Below are positions 23,100-32,236 of a DNA stretch of 64,000 bases, piece after piece. The notes beneath the pieces are model-generated. The model worked only from the letters and a program-made list of their open reading frames with translations. It was not told where the DNA came from and did no database searches. Numbering within the stretch: the stretch's first letter is position 1; each line of letters starts with the position of its first letter. Source of the DNA: Anderseniella sp. Alg231-50 (lineage in GTDB: Bacteria; Pseudomonadota; Alphaproteobacteria; Rhizobiales; Aestuariivirgaceae); NCBI RefSeq assembly GCF_900149695.1, contig NZ_LT703003.1:2132747-2196746 (forward strand), read 5' to 3'. The translations under genes and the position numbers were made by a program.

Positions 23100-23756
23100 C
23101 TATTGCTTTTCGGGAATCAGCGCTTCAAAGCCCGCGGTGTCGGAGGCCCTGACGGTAATCAGCGCGCCGCCTATGGCTTCAATTTCGCTACGCGACTTCA
23201 TGATCAATTTCAGTGTCTTCATGGACAGTCCGAACGGGCCGGATACGATGAGGCGGGCTGAACCGGACGCAGAGCCGGTGAACACCTCAACGGTCAGATC
23301 GTCGCCATCTTCACCGGCATCCGTGAACACCTGCTGGGTCAGCGCGGCAATGGCCGCAAGCGCGGCTTCGCTGCCGGTGGCCGCGACAGGCCCGTTTTGT
23401 GGAAAACTGCACCGCGCTGAAACCCACTCGGGCCATTCACAGTCGTTGAGGGTGGCCAGGATGAAGGCCGACAAATCTCCAGGTTCGGGGTCGTCGGTGG
23501 ATACCTGGGCCGGGACTTCCGGCACCGGTTCGGCGGTATCCGCTTCAGGTGCTGGCCGGGTAGCCTGCTGGCGATCATAGGCGTCACGGGTATCGCGCAT
23601 CAACGCGCCGATAACGGCAGATGAGCGTTGTTCGATGCGCTCAGGTGAAGCTTGGCTGGCCGTTGCCGGTTCGCCGGTTGCTGACTGCCGGCTCGACGAA
23701 ATGCGCTCGCGCAAGAGCTTTGAGAGCAGTGAGGTGTCAGGGGTGCCGGCGCGCAT
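23100..23756 (-). CDS. Hypothetical protein with possible degenerate HATPase-like C-terminus
   Basis: Not recognised. 218 residues. The N-terminal half is polar and low in order (many Ser, Ala, Pro, Glu). The C-terminal half (about 105-218) runs in the order expected for a histidine-kinase ATPase fold: a helix [14 protein letters not shown], a strand LTVEVFTG, then [10 protein letters not shown], and an ending [20 protein letters not shown] that resembles the last strands of HATPase domains. The N, G1 and G2 ATP motifs are absent, so it would not bind ATP normally. The resemblance is weak and inferred. It precedes carB on the same strand by about 190 bases. Confidence 0.6.
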   Translation of the reverse strand: MRAGTPDTSLLSKLLRERISSSRQSATGEPATASQASPERIEQRSSAVIGALMRDTRDAYDRQQATRPAPEADTAEPVPEVPAQVSTDDPEPGDLSAFILATLNDCEWPEWVSARCSFPQNGPVAATGSEAALAAIAALTQQVFTDAGEDGDDLTVEVFTGSASGSARLIVSGPFGLSMKTLKLIMKSRSEIEAIGGALITVRASDTAGFEALIPEKQ

Positions 23757-23980
23757 AGGTTAGCAAATGTCCAAAAAGCCAGGTTGATGAGTTGATTGGA
23801 AACATTGCCGCCCAACAGGTAAACAAAGCGTAAATCTTTCGTTTCATTGTGGAAGCGCAGGTGTACTCGTTGAGCCGAGATGTCCGGTGATGAATGCGGA
23901 TGGATTCCCGGTTTTTTCCAGATCGCTTTGCATCAAGGAGCATTTGGCCCCTGGGATCTGGCTGAAGACAACAGAGGAAC

Positions 23981-24790
23981 ATGAGAGCCATGAACAAAGT
24001 GGGTTTAGCGAGTTGCATGTTTGCGTTCGGAGCAGGATTGATGGTGTCAGGTACAGCATCTGGTCAGGACTTGTGCGTAGGATTTGGCCCGCAAACGCCA
24101 CGAGATATTTCGAGCAAGCTGGGTGTAAATGCACGCAAATTCACTCTTGCGCCGCAAGCATCTGAAATGAATCTCTGTAACATTCACACTCACACAAACG
24201 CGGAACACAAAGGACCGGGTTTTACTGTACATGCCGGGCCCGGCGAGCATGGCGGTTACAAATGTAACCAGACTTCCGAACTGACTGAAGCGGAGTTGAA
24301 GCAACCGGATGCCGGAACCGCCTCGTTCAAAGGCATCAAGCCGGGCGATACGATTGAGGTGCACTGGGTTCACTCGTCATGTGATGTCTCACCAGGCAAA
24401 GGGCTTGGTTCCTGCCTCAGTGAAAAATGCAGCAACCCCGAATTACGGGTGGAAACCCAGGTCTTTCTGGTCGTGAACGACAAGAATGCCCTGAATTTTG
24501 CGGACTTTGCATATGCGGGCAATATCCAGAATGGATTGCATCAGCCAAAGTCGTTGCCGGAGGGAACCGGTACGCCGGTCGTTTTTGCCGGGTCCACGAC
24601 AGGGCCGAAGTACACTCAATCCAAGTGTTCGCCTTTGCAGGTTACCTGGAGCGTGCGTCCGCAGTGCGCCAAGATTGACGTGAATTCACTGCACAAATGG
24701 GCCGGGGACGGCAATGTGTTCGAGGAAGATCACTCTCACGGTATTCGTCAGTTGGTGACGGCGCCGGAACTGCTGTCACCAATTGAGTGA
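23981..24790 (+). CDS. Delta-class carbonic anhydrase, exported
   Basis: Zinc enzyme interconverting CO2 and bicarbonate, outside the cytoplasm. Seen: signal peptide ending VSGTASGQ, the delta-CA core LCNIHTHTNAEHKGPGF with two zinc-ligand His, YKCNQTSE, then DTIEVHWVHSSC carrying the third His, and the C-terminal PQCAKIDVNSLHKW. Several Cys suggest disulfides. 269 residues from the first ATG; a second ATG 9 bases on is equally possible, since AGAGGA lies 3 or 12 bases before them. This class was first known from diatoms; the bacterial members are less common. Confidence 0.85.
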   Translation: MRAMNKVGLASCMFAFGAGLMVSGTASGQDLCVGFGPQTPRDISSKLGVNARKFTLAPQASEMNLCNIHTHTNAEHKGPGFTVHAGPGEHGGYKCNQTSELTEAELKQPDAGTASFKGIKPGDTIEVHWVHSSCDVSPGKGLGSCLSEKCSNPELRVETQVFLVVNDKNALNFADFAYAGNIQNGLHQPKSLPEGTGTPVVFAGSTTGPKYTQSKCSPLQVTWSVRPQCAKIDVNSLHKWAGDGNVFEEDHSHGIRQLVTAPELLSPIE

Positions 24791-24828
24791 TACCGGATGA
24801 TCTGACGCGGCGGGTCGGCGCTGGGGCC

Positions 24829-25194
24829 CTAGTCGGTCTGCCTCAGGCACCTGATTTGCCGGAACGAGATGCAGTTGCCGGAGGTGCAGATGTTGCCGGT
24901 ATCGACAAAGCGCAGTTCAGTCCCGGCCGCAGGCGAGCGCCGGGCGTAGCTCAGGGCTGTTTCATATCCGTTCCGCTGGCACCATACGGTTGCTGCAGGC
25001 TTGCCGCAGCCCCGGTCGCCTTCAAGGCAGAATGCAACCGGCTGCCCGAGATAGTCCGGTGAAGAGAACATTCTTGCAGATGTTGCCGCGTGTGCCGGAG
25101 ACAGGGTGTTGAATACCAGTGCCGCAGCGATGGCGAACATCGCTGTGGAGCCGTTGGCCGGTAACAGGGCTTTTGCCTTTGAATTTCTGATCAT
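24829..25194 (-). CDS. Small exported Cys-rich protein
   Basis: Not recognised. 121 residues: signal peptide ending SPAHA, then a domain with six Cys spaced VAFCLEGDRGCGKPA, VWCQRNGY, NICTSGNCISF and QIRC, probably three disulfides. The chosen ATG has AGGA about 11 bases upstream; an in-frame ATG directly after that AGGA is too close. It converges on the delta-CA gene with 38 bases between. Confidence 0.66.
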   Translation of the reverse strand: MIRNSKAKALLPANGSTAMFAIAAALVFNTLSPAHAATSARMFSSPDYLGQPVAFCLEGDRGCGKPAATVWCQRNGYETALSYARRSPAAGTELRFVDTGNICTSGNCISFRQIRCLRQTD

Positions 25195-25400
25195 GATCGG
25201 TTCCATTCCTGATTCTTTGTTAAACACCTGTTGCAACGGTGTTTCTGTGTGTCTTTTGTGCCACAGTCTGGCAAAATCTCGCCTGAATGGTGTGTTCAGG
25301 TGCGGTTAATGCGGTGTCAAGTCTTGACGTTGGGTAGAATGTAGAGTGATTGTGGCGTCGAAGATGTGGGATTAATCACATGGCGACAGAGGAGTGGACG

Positions 25401-25988
25401 ATGCAGGCGAGAACTATTCTTTCAGCAGTGGCCATTGTTGCGGCAGCAGTCTCGATGAATGCGGGCGTAGCGAGTGCTGAAAACCAGACCGGGTCGGTCT
25501 ACAACAATGTGAGATACAATTTCGGGTCCAACACCTGGAAAATGGACTCCAAATACCTGCCTGCCGAAATAAACTACAGCAGTAGCGAAAAGCCGGGAAC
25601 TGTTATCATCAGCACCCGCAAGAAGTATTTGTACGTGGTACAGGAAGGCGGCAAGGCGAAGCGGTTCGGCATTGGTGTCGGTCGTCGCGGTTTCCGCTGG
25701 CGTGGCGAAGAAAAAGTGTCACGAAAGGCCGAATGGCCGGCCTGGCATCCGCCGGCAGAAATGCGCGAGCGTGAGCCGCACCTGCCGGAGCGTATGGAAG
25801 GCGGCGAAGACAACCCGCTCGGCGCGCGCGCGCTTTATCTGGGCAATACACTGTACCGGATCCACGGCACGCATCAGCCATGGACGATCGGCGAATCGGT
25901 ATCATCAGGCTGTATTCGCCTGCGCAATGAAGACGTGATCTCGCTGTACGACATGGTGAAGGTTGGCGCGAAAGTGATTGTGGATTAA
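25401..25988 (+). CDS. L,D-transpeptidase (YkuD domain), exported
   Basis: Second YkuD enzyme of the window, 195 residues, periplasmic. Seen: signal peptide MQARTILSAVAIVAAAVSMN...ASA, short spacer, then the YkuD domain with [27 protein letters not shown] and catalytic HGTHQPWTIGESVSSGCIRL. It lacks the long Pro-rich linker of the copy near 7 kb, which shares the same GVGRxGF and [10 protein letters not shown] blocks. AGAGGAG lies 6 bases before the chosen ATG. Confidence 0.92.
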   Translation: MQARTILSAVAIVAAAVSMNAGVASAENQTGSVYNNVRYNFGSNTWKMDSKYLPAEINYSSSEKPGTVIISTRKKYLYVVQEGGKAKRFGIGVGRRGFRWRGEEKVSRKAEWPAWHPPAEMREREPHLPERMEGGEDNPLGARALYLGNTLYRIHGTHQPWTIGESVSSGCIRLRNEDVISLYDMVKVGAKVIVD

Positions 25989-26013
25989 AACTTCCCATCT
26001 TCTTCAGATTAAG

Positions 26014-26052
26014 AAAAGGGCCCCGTCACACATGGTGTGAGCGGGGCCCTTC
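26014..26052 (+). terminator. Rho-independent terminator after the L,D-transpeptidase
   Basis: A long stem from AAGGGCCCCG plus TCACAC with GTGTGA plus CGGGGCCCTT, loop ATG, about 30 bases after the stop, with a T-rich stretch (TTTT) a few bases further on. Confidence 0.85.
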
Positions 26053-26305
26053 GAGTTTTGGCAGTCCGTCCCGGTTTGCAGGGGAGATCCTCTAGGGGTC
26101 GAGAGGATTGGGGCAGGCTACCAGTCTCATACTCATTGATATAGTGAGCGTCAGAGACGAATCCAAGTCAGGGACCGGGCACACGCCAAACAAGCATGGC
26201 GAGAGGGGCGGATGGGTCATGCGGAGCTCGTCGCGACCCGGTTCCCTGACACCGTCCAGGGGCTGCCCCGGACAGTGGTTCTTCAAAGGCTGTTCGTTCG
26301 ATACG
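26053..26305. other. Gap without a supported gene
   Basis: About 250 bases between the terminator and the small secreted protein. I see only a 7-base inverted repeat (ATCCTCT and AGAGGAT, 26087-26108) with an 8-base loop; no convincing reading frame. Confidence 0.5.
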
Positions 26306-26509
26306 TTAAATCTCCTGACACTGGCGAAGGTCACAAGGGTCAACACTCATCATGCCGCGGATCGGCCAGTTGGGGTTGGTCTTGTAAATCACCGTGACGT
26401 TGGTTTCGTTGGTTTCCAGTGTCTGAATTGCCGGTGCTGCCATGGATGAGAAGGCTGCGAAAATCACAAGCGCGCCTGCCAGGCCTGCTGCTGTTAGTGT
26501 CTTTGTCAT
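26306..26509 (-). CDS. Small exported peptide of 67 residues
   Basis: Not recognised. A signal peptide MTKTLTAAGLAGALVIFAA...MAA is followed by about 40 residues ending SVDPCDLRQCQEI with two Cys. An almost perfect ribosome site, AAGGAGG, precedes the chosen ATG by 6 bases, which makes translation likely in spite of the size; an earlier in-frame ATG lacks this. It stands alone, divergent from modA. Confidence 0.62.
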   Translation of the reverse strand: MTKTLTAAGLAGALVIFAAFSSMAAPAIQTLETNETNVTVIYKTNPNWPIRGMMSVDPCDLRQCQEI

Positions 26510-26721
26510 TTCTTCCTCCTTTTCGTTTCGGCAGTTGAGGGGTGCCGGAGGCCGTCTGATGAAGATCACACTAGTCGGGCAGGGCCGAATGTTGGCTGAA
26601 CAGGCCGTTCATCTGCCGTTCAGGAATCAGACACATGTAGAAATGGCTGATTTTCGGGGTTTTTTGCGATGCAAGGGTGAAACCTTGAATACTTCGCCGG
26701 TTTCTGGTGTATGCACTGTTC

Positions 26722-27495
26722 ATGAAAAAAATCGCGCTGAACTGGCTTGTCGCCGGCATGATCTTGATGGCGTTGTCCGCGGATTCGGCCAGGGCAGGTG
26801 AGGTGGTGGTTGCCGTGGCGACCAATTTCTTGCTGCCTGCACGTGATATTTCCGCAGTCTTCGAAGAAGACACCGGCCATTCGGTAGTGCTGGTGGCTGG
26901 TGCAACGGGCAAACTGGCAACACAGATTCTGGCCGGCGCGCCGTTTGATGTCTTCCTGGCTGCCGACCAGGCGCGGCCCCGACTGCTGATCGACAAAAAG
27001 GCGGCCGTGGCAGGCAGCCGGTTCACCTATGCAACCGGAACGCTGGTATTGTGGTCACGCGACAGATTGCCGTTGACGGGAACTGAGCTTGGATCTCTTG
27101 ACGTCACGGGAGTTTCGCGGATTGCCATGGCCAATCCGAAACTGGCCCCATACGGCCTTGCCGCAGAGCAGGCACTTGATCGGCTGGACTTGCTTAAAAC
27201 CCTTGCAGGCAGGTTTGTATACGGCGAGAACATCGGCCAGACTTTTGCAATGGCCGCGTCGCGCAACGTGACGGCGGGGTTGATTGCAAAGTCACAACTT
27301 GCCAGCCTGCCTGAAAACCAGAAGGGCCATTGGATTGATGTACCGGACACATTGCACGAGCCGATATTGCAGGACGGGGTGCTGATCATGCGGGCCGAGA
27401 ACAATCCCGTGGCACGCTCGTTCATGAACTTCATGAAATCAGACCGGGTTGCCGGCATTATCAGCCGGTTCGGCTATGGAGTGTCTCGTCCATGA
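26722..27495 (+). CDS. modA: Molybdate ABC transporter substrate-binding protein
   Basis: Periplasmic molybdate or tungstate receptor. Seen: signal peptide MKKIALNWLVAGMILMALS...ARA, then VVVAVATNFLLPARDI, GATGKLATQILAGAPFDVFLAAD, and MANPKLAPYGLAAEQAL, all ModA hallmarks. 257 residues from the ATG chosen; another ATG 15 bases upstream is less likely because it breaks the signal's charged start. Its stop overlaps modB by 4 bases. No ModE gene is seen nearby. Confidence 0.94.
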   Translation: MKKIALNWLVAGMILMALSADSARAGEVVVAVATNFLLPARDISAVFEEDTGHSVVLVAGATGKLATQILAGAPFDVFLAADQARPRLLIDKKAAVAGSRFTYATGTLVLWSRDRLPLTGTELGSLDVTGVSRIAMANPKLAPYGLAAEQALDRLDLLKTLAGRFVYGENIGQTFAMAASRNVTAGLIAKSQLASLPENQKGHWIDVPDTLHEPILQDGVLIMRAENNPVARSFMNFMKSDRVAGIISRFGYGVSRP

Positions 27496-28172
27496 CGGCT
27501 GAGGTTTTCGATGCCATATGGCTCACTGCGCAGTTGGCCACCATCTCCGTGGTACTGCTGCTGATACTGGCGACGCCGGTTGCGTGGTGGCTGGCGTTCA
27601 CGCGGTCGCGAATGAAGATACCGGTTGAAGCACTGACGACATTGCCGCTTGTGCTGCCGCCTACGGTGCTGGGGTTTTATCTGCTGATACTGCTAGGACC
27701 CGCCGGTTGGCTGGGCAGCTGGTGGGTAAGCCTGACCGGAGGAACGCTGACATTCAGTTTCACCGGGCTTGTGGTTGCCTCGATGATCCATTCGCTGCCG
27801 TTTGTGGTGCAGCCCATGCGGCAGGCATTCCAGGACATGGGTACGGGTCCGCTGGAAGATGCCGCCACTCTTGGGGCAGGACCGCTTGACCGGTTTTTCA
27901 GTGTCGGCCTTCCCCAGGCCAAGCGCGGCATCGTGACAGCATCGGTACTGGGGTTTGCCCATGTGCTGGGCGAGTTCGGTGTCGTGTTGATGGTTGGCGG
28001 CAACATTCCCGGCCGTACGAAAGTTGTTTCCATTGCAATCTATGAGAGCGTTGAAACTCTCGACTATGCAACCGCCCACATGCTGTCAGCGGGCCTGCTG
28101 CTGCTGTCGTTTGCGGTGCTGGTCGGGGTTTTTGCGGCGAACCGGTCTATACCGATGAAGGTGGGTCAATGA
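27492..28172 (+). CDS. modB: Molybdate ABC transporter permease
   Basis: Inner-membrane permease of the molybdate importer, 226 residues with about five helices. Seen: LPLVLPPTVLGFYLLILLGP, the usual ModB segment, and the ATPase-coupling EAA-type loop GPLEDAATLGAGPLDRFFSVGLP, followed by GFAHVLGEFGVVLMVGGN. ATGA overlaps at both ends join it to modA and modC. Confidence 0.95.
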   Translation: MTAEVFDAIWLTAQLATISVVLLLILATPVAWWLAFTRSRMKIPVEALTTLPLVLPPTVLGFYLLILLGPAGWLGSWWVSLTGGTLTFSFTGLVVASMIHSLPFVVQPMRQAFQDMGTGPLEDAATLGAGPLDRFFSVGLPQAKRGIVTASVLGFAHVLGEFGVVLMVGGNIPGRTKVVSIAIYESVETLDYATAHMLSAGLLLLSFAVLVGVFAANRSIPMKVGQ

Positions 28173-29278
28173 GCGCCGGCCGGCTAGACCTGGATTTCCG
28201 CCTGGTTCGCGGCGGCTTTGATCTGGCCATTTCAGAAACCCTGACGCTTGACGGCGTAACGGTTCTGTTCGGGCCAAACGGGTCGGGCAAGTCCATGACG
28301 CTTCGCACAATAGCAGGACTGGAGAGCGGTGCCGAAGGTGTTGTGCGGTTTGACGATACGGCCTGGTTGCAGTCAGGTGCCGAAACTTTCGTGCCGGCCC
28401 ATCGACGCCCGGTGGCGCATGTGTTTCAGGATGCGCGGTTGTTTTCGCACCTCGATGTGGCGGGCAATCTCGCGTTTGCGCAGCGCCGCGCCAAGGGCGA
28501 CGGCTCCGAGGTTTCACGCGACGATGTGATTGAGGTGTTCGACATCGCGCATCTGCTGCAGCGCATGCCGCAGGGCCTCTCCGGCGGGGAACGGCAAAGA
28601 GTGGCGATGGCGCGCGCGCTGCTGACCCGGCCGCGGCTCGTGTTGATGGACGAACCTCTAAGTGCGCTGGATGTGCAACGGCGGGCCCAGGCACTGAATT
28701 TCATCGAACAGATTCCGGAACGGTTTCAGGTGCCGGTCATTTATGTCACGCACCAGATCGACGAGGTTGTCCGGCTGGCCAACCAACTGGTGCTGATCGC
28801 CGGCGGACGCATCGAGGCTAGCGGGCGCGCGGCTGATCTCATGTCACGGCTCGATTTGCCGCCGTTTACCGGCAGGTTCGAAGCCGGATCGATCATTGAG
28901 GCAAAGGTAAAGCAACATAACGCCGCGTTTGCGCTGACGGAGCTTGACGTCGCAGAAGGCGTCCAGGTCGAGGTGCCGTTCCTGGATTTTCCCGTGGGAG
29001 AGGTCGTGCGGCTGCGTATCCGGGCCCGTGACGTTTCCATTGCGGTCAAGAAGCCGGAGGGTGTGTCTTTGCGCAATGTCCTGCCGGCCAGGGTCGAAGA
29101 AGTACAGGCGGAAGCAGACACGGCATTTGCCGAAGTGAGGCTGTCAGTTGCAGGTCAGGCGGTACGGGCGCGTATCAGCCGGGCATCTGCCCACGAATTG
29201 CAATTGAAACCGGGCAAAGCCGTACACGCGATGGTGAAGGCAACAGCGCTCGACAGAAGACTTCTTACTCGACGTTGA
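28169..29278 (+). CDS. modC: Molybdate ABC transporter ATP-binding protein
   Basis: ATPase of the molybdate importer with an N-terminal ABC domain and a C-terminal Mop-type regulatory domain. Seen: Walker A FGPNGSGKSMTLRTIAG, ABC signature LSGGERQRVAMARAL, Walker B LVLMDEPLSALD, switch His in VTHQIDEV, then a Mop domain with LRIRARDVSIAVKKPEGVS. 369 residues, usual length. Supplies Mo for enzymes such as MsrP encoded in this window. Confidence 0.95.
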   Translation: MSAGRLDLDFRLVRGGFDLAISETLTLDGVTVLFGPNGSGKSMTLRTIAGLESGAEGVVRFDDTAWLQSGAETFVPAHRRPVAHVFQDARLFSHLDVAGNLAFAQRRAKGDGSEVSRDDVIEVFDIAHLLQRMPQGLSGGERQRVAMARALLTRPRLVLMDEPLSALDVQRRAQALNFIEQIPERFQVPVIYVTHQIDEVVRLANQLVLIAGGRIEASGRAADLMSRLDLPPFTGRFEAGSIIEAKVKQHNAAFALTELDVAEGVQVEVPFLDFPVGEVVRLRIRARDVSIAVKKPEGVSLRNVLPARVEEVQAEADTAFAEVRLSVAGQAVRARISRASAHELQLKPGKAVHAMVKATALDRRLLTRR

Positions 29279-29355
29279 GATTGAACCGCAGTACTGGTAA
29301 CTTGTCGTCATCAACCCGGTTTATGCCGGGAGACGGATTGTGACAGAGGTTCCTT

Positions 29356-30018
29356 ATGAGACGTGTTTTTGTGTTGCTGGCTGCATCTGCATTTGGCGTT
29401 GCTGCTACTGTGGTGGACAGCCCGGGAGTGTTGGCGGGTGATCGTGCATTTTCTGATGAAAGCGGGGTAAAGCGGGCCGGAAACTGGTCAAAGAAAGCCA
29501 GTGACGCAAAAAAACCCACAGAGACCGACACCAGTACCGCATCCGATATTCCCGTGCCCCGGCCTAAGCCCGGCAGCAAAGCTGCGAAAGCAGATGCAGC
29601 CAGAGCAAAAACGGCGGAAAAGGAAACCAAGAAGGCACCTGTGCCGCGCAAGAAGACCAAACCGAAGGCGGATGTGCAGGCCGGGCTTACCCCGTCGGAC
29701 AACGGATCAGGCAACACAAGTGCTCCTTATCGCGGTTCGCTGGACTCAACAGAGATCAAGGAAGCTCTGACCGGAAAGGTGCTTGCCTCGCGTATCGATG
29801 GAAAAAGAGCAACCATCACGTTGGGTGAAGAAGGTGTCCTGAACTGGAAAACGGCCTCCAGCAGCGGGCAGGGCAGATGGTGGGTTGAAAAGGGCCGGAT
29901 ATGTGATCGCTATGATCCATCCGGTGACTTCCCCGGCCGCGGTGCCGGATGTCGCAGTTTTGAGCAGAAGTCGGATGGTTTTTACGCCGGCGGCAGGAAG
30001 CTGCAGTTCGTGAACTGA
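29356..30018 (+). CDS. Exported protein with Lys-rich linker, unknown function
   Basis: Not recognised. 220 residues: signal peptide MRRVFVLLAASAFGVAATVV, a Lys/Ala/Pro-rich low-complexity linker (about 55-115), and a C-terminal beta-rich domain with TGKVLASRIDGKRATITL, GRWWVEKGRICDRYD and GAGCRSFEQ. The domain's pattern, a Trp strand followed by Cys-containing strands, recalls DUF995-like periplasmic domains, but this is a loose resemblance. Convergent with the arginase-family gene; 22 bases separate them. Confidence 0.7.
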   Translation: MRRVFVLLAASAFGVAATVVDSPGVLAGDRAFSDESGVKRAGNWSKKASDAKKPTETDTSTASDIPVPRPKPGSKAAKADAARAKTAEKETKKAPVPRKKTKPKADVQAGLTPSDNGSGNTSAPYRGSLDSTEIKEALTGKVLASRIDGKRATITLGEEGVLNWKTASSSGQGRWWVEKGRICDRYDPSGDFPGRGAGCRSFEQKSDGFYAGGRKLQFVN

Positions 30019-30040
30019 TTGCCGTTGCCCATGTACCGGC

Positions 30041-30979
30041 CTATTGCCGGCAAACGAGACCCAGCGTTGCGGCCACCATGCGGTAGGCGGTCAGCGCTCC
30101 AAGCCCGTCAACATCGCAATCCGGCATGAACTCGACCAGGTCAAATGCTGAAATCCGCGCCTTTGCGGAGATTGCATTCAGCAGTTCGATTGTCTGCCAG
30201 TAACCGAGACCGCCGGGCGCCCGGCCAATGACGCCGGGCATGATTGCCGGATCAAGTCCGTCACAGTCGAAACAGATGATTACGTTGGATCCGTTCGGAA
30301 TGGCATCTGCAACCTGTGTCATGCCGCCGGACGCGATGTCGCGGGCCGTGAAGAACTTCACGCCCCAGGCCAGTGCATCGGCATAGTCCTGTGGCCGGGC
30401 CGAGCCGATATTGCGGGCGCCAACCTGTATGATGCGTTCGATGTGATCCATCTCGGATGCGCGCCGCATGGTGGACGACAGCCCCCAGCGCTCACCGTCA
30501 ACCTCATCGCGCCAATCGATATGGGCGTCAATCTGGACAATGGTGTATTTGTCGCGGCCTTCAAACGCCTGCAACATGGGGATCGGTATGCTGTCGTCAC
30601 CACCCAGAACCATGGGTACGGCTCCACGCTCGACTATCGCGGAAACCGCGGCCTTGATCGCAGCACGATTGGATGCGCTGTCTTCGCTGAAATCAAGATC
30701 TCCCAGATCACATGCATCCTGCGGGCCTCCGGGTAACAGCGGGGCGGAAAAATCAAAGTCCATGTGCTCCAGATTGGCCGCATATGGTGCCGCCGCTGCG
30801 CGGATGGCGTCAGGACCGTTGGCGCAATACGGGCCCACGGACGCATAAGGTGTCGCGCATGGTACGCCCAGTATGGCGGCCTTGGCGTTTACCTGGTCAG
30901 GTGACGGGCACGATGGAAGTCCGAGAAAAGTGGATACATCCGTTGCACCAAACATGGTGGCAATATTTGTCTTGTTCAT
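30041..30979 (-). CDS. Arginase/agmatinase family ureohydrolase
   Basis: 312-residue protein of the ureohydrolase superfamily, which hydrolyses guanidino compounds to urea and an amine using two Mn or Ni ions. Seen: metal motifs DAHIDWRD near residue 150 and CFDCDGLDPAIMPGV near 235, plus EFMPDCD near the end. The first motif, normally GGDHS, reads GGDDSIPIP here, so a ligand His is Asp. This may shift metal or substrate use. It follows carA after 27 bases on the same strand, so the two are probably cotranscribed. Agmatine, guanidinobutyrate or another guanidine are all possible substrates. Confidence 0.82.
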   Translation of the reverse strand: MNKTNIATMFGATDVSTFLGLPSCPSPDQVNAKAAILGVPCATPYASVGPYCANGPDAIRAAAAPYAANLEHMDFDFSAPLLPGGPQDACDLGDLDFSEDSASNRAAIKAAVSAIVERGAVPMVLGGDDSIPIPMLQAFEGRDKYTIVQIDAHIDWRDEVDGERWGLSSTMRRASEMDHIERIIQVGARNIGSARPQDYADALAWGVKFFTARDIASGGMTQVADAIPNGSNVIICFDCDGLDPAIMPGVIGRAPGGLGYWQTIELLNAISAKARISAFDLVEFMPDCDVDGLGALTAYRMVAATLGLVCRQ

Positions 30980-31006
30980 ATCGGGCCTGGCCGGACTGGG
31001 TCGGGA

Positions 31007-32236
31007 TCACTTCGTTTCGGCTATGTAATCAGCAAAGCGGGCGAACAGATAGTGCGAATCCTGCGGACCGGGTGATGCTTCCGGATGGTGCTGTACCGAA
31101 AATACCGGCTTGCCTTCAAGCTGAATGCCGCAGTTGGAGCCGTCGAACAGCGATATATGGGTTTCGGCAACACCTTCGGGCAGGGATTTTCCGTCCACCG
31201 CAAAGCCATGGTTCATGGAGGTTATCTCGACCTTGCCGGTGGTGTGGTCCTTGACCGGATGATTGGCCCCGTGATGACCCTGATGCATTTTTACGGTGGT
31301 GCCGCCCAGTGCCAGTGCCAGCATCTGATGGCCGAGACAGATGCCGAACACCGGCTTGCCACTGTCAACCAGCTTGCGGATTTCGGGTACCGCATACTCG
31401 CCGGTTGCTGCCGGGTCGCCGGGCCCGTTTGACAGAAATACCCCGTCCGGCTCGAGGGCAAGAATCTCCTCGCCGCTTGTGTTGCCGGGCACCACGGTGA
31501 TCTTGCAGCCTTGCTGCGCCAGGCACCGCAGGATGTTGCGCTTGGCACCGAAGTCCATCGCCACGACATGATGTTTCGGGTCCTGCTGGCGACCGTAGCC
31601 GGTCTTCAGGTCCCACAAGGTCTCATCCCAGTCATAGCGCTGGGTGCAGGAGACTTCCTTTGCCAGATCCATTCCTTCAAGGCCGGGCCATTTGGCCGCT
31701 TGCCTGGTCAGTGCGCCGGTATCAAACTTTGCTTTGGCATTGTGCGCGATTACGGCATTTTGCATTCCCCTGTCGCGGATCAGGGACGTGAGAGCGCGGG
31801 TGTCTACTCCGGCAATGCCGATGATGTTGCGGGCCTTCAACCAGGCATGAAGATGTTTTGCGGCGCGGTAGTTGGAAGGATTGGTGACATCGGCTTTCAG
31901 AACGCAGCCGCGCACCCCTGACGTTGCAGCAAGGTTGAATGTCTCGATGTCTTCATCGTTGGCACCGACATTGCCGATATGCGGGAAGGTGAACGTGATG
32001 ATCTGGCCGGCATAGGACGGATCGGTCAGGATTTCCTGATAGCCGGTGATAGCGGTGTTGAAGCACAGCTCGCCGGAAGCGTGGCCTGTTGCGCCGAGCC
32101 CGATGCCCTCGATCACCGTTCCGTCGGCCAGAACCAGCCGGGCTGTCATGGCTTGCTCGGTCCAGGCAGGCGTGGTTGCAACACCGCTGCCGGTTAAGGG
32201 ATTTGCCGGGCGGGAAGATGACTTTGTGGGCGACAT
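31007..32236 (-). CDS. carA: Carbamoyl-phosphate synthase small subunit
   Basis: Glutaminase subunit that supplies ammonia to CarB. Seen: LVLADGTVIEGIGLGATG and FTFPHIGNVGANDED in the N-terminal domain, then the class I glutaminase with GICLGHQMLALALGG (nucleophile Cys), and the HHPEASPGP His-Glu pair. I chose an ATG giving an N-terminal extension of about 30 residues like those of rhizobial CarA; an alternative ATG at 32149 gives a 380-residue form. Longer upstream extension in the frame is not convincing. Divergent over 250 bases from yqeY, a conserved alphaproteobacterial arrangement. Confidence 0.94.
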   Translation of the reverse strand: MSPTKSSSRPANPLTGSGVATTPAWTEQAMTARLVLADGTVIEGIGLGATGHASGELCFNTAITGYQEILTDPSYAGQIITFTFPHIGNVGANDEDIETFNLAATSGVRGCVLKADVTNPSNYRAAKHLHAWLKARNIIGIAGVDTRALTSLIRDRGMQNAVIAHNAKAKFDTGALTRQAAKWPGLEGMDLAKEVSCTQRYDWDETLWDLKTGYGRQQDPKHHVVAMDFGAKRNILRCLAQQGCKITVVPGNTSGEEILALEPDGVFLSNGPGDPAATGEYAVPEIRKLVDSGKPVFGICLGHQMLALALGGTTVKMHQGHHGANHPVKDHTTGKVEITSMNHGFAVDGKSLPEGVAETHISLFDGSNCGIQLEGKPVFSVQHHPEASPGPQDSHYLFARFADYIAETK

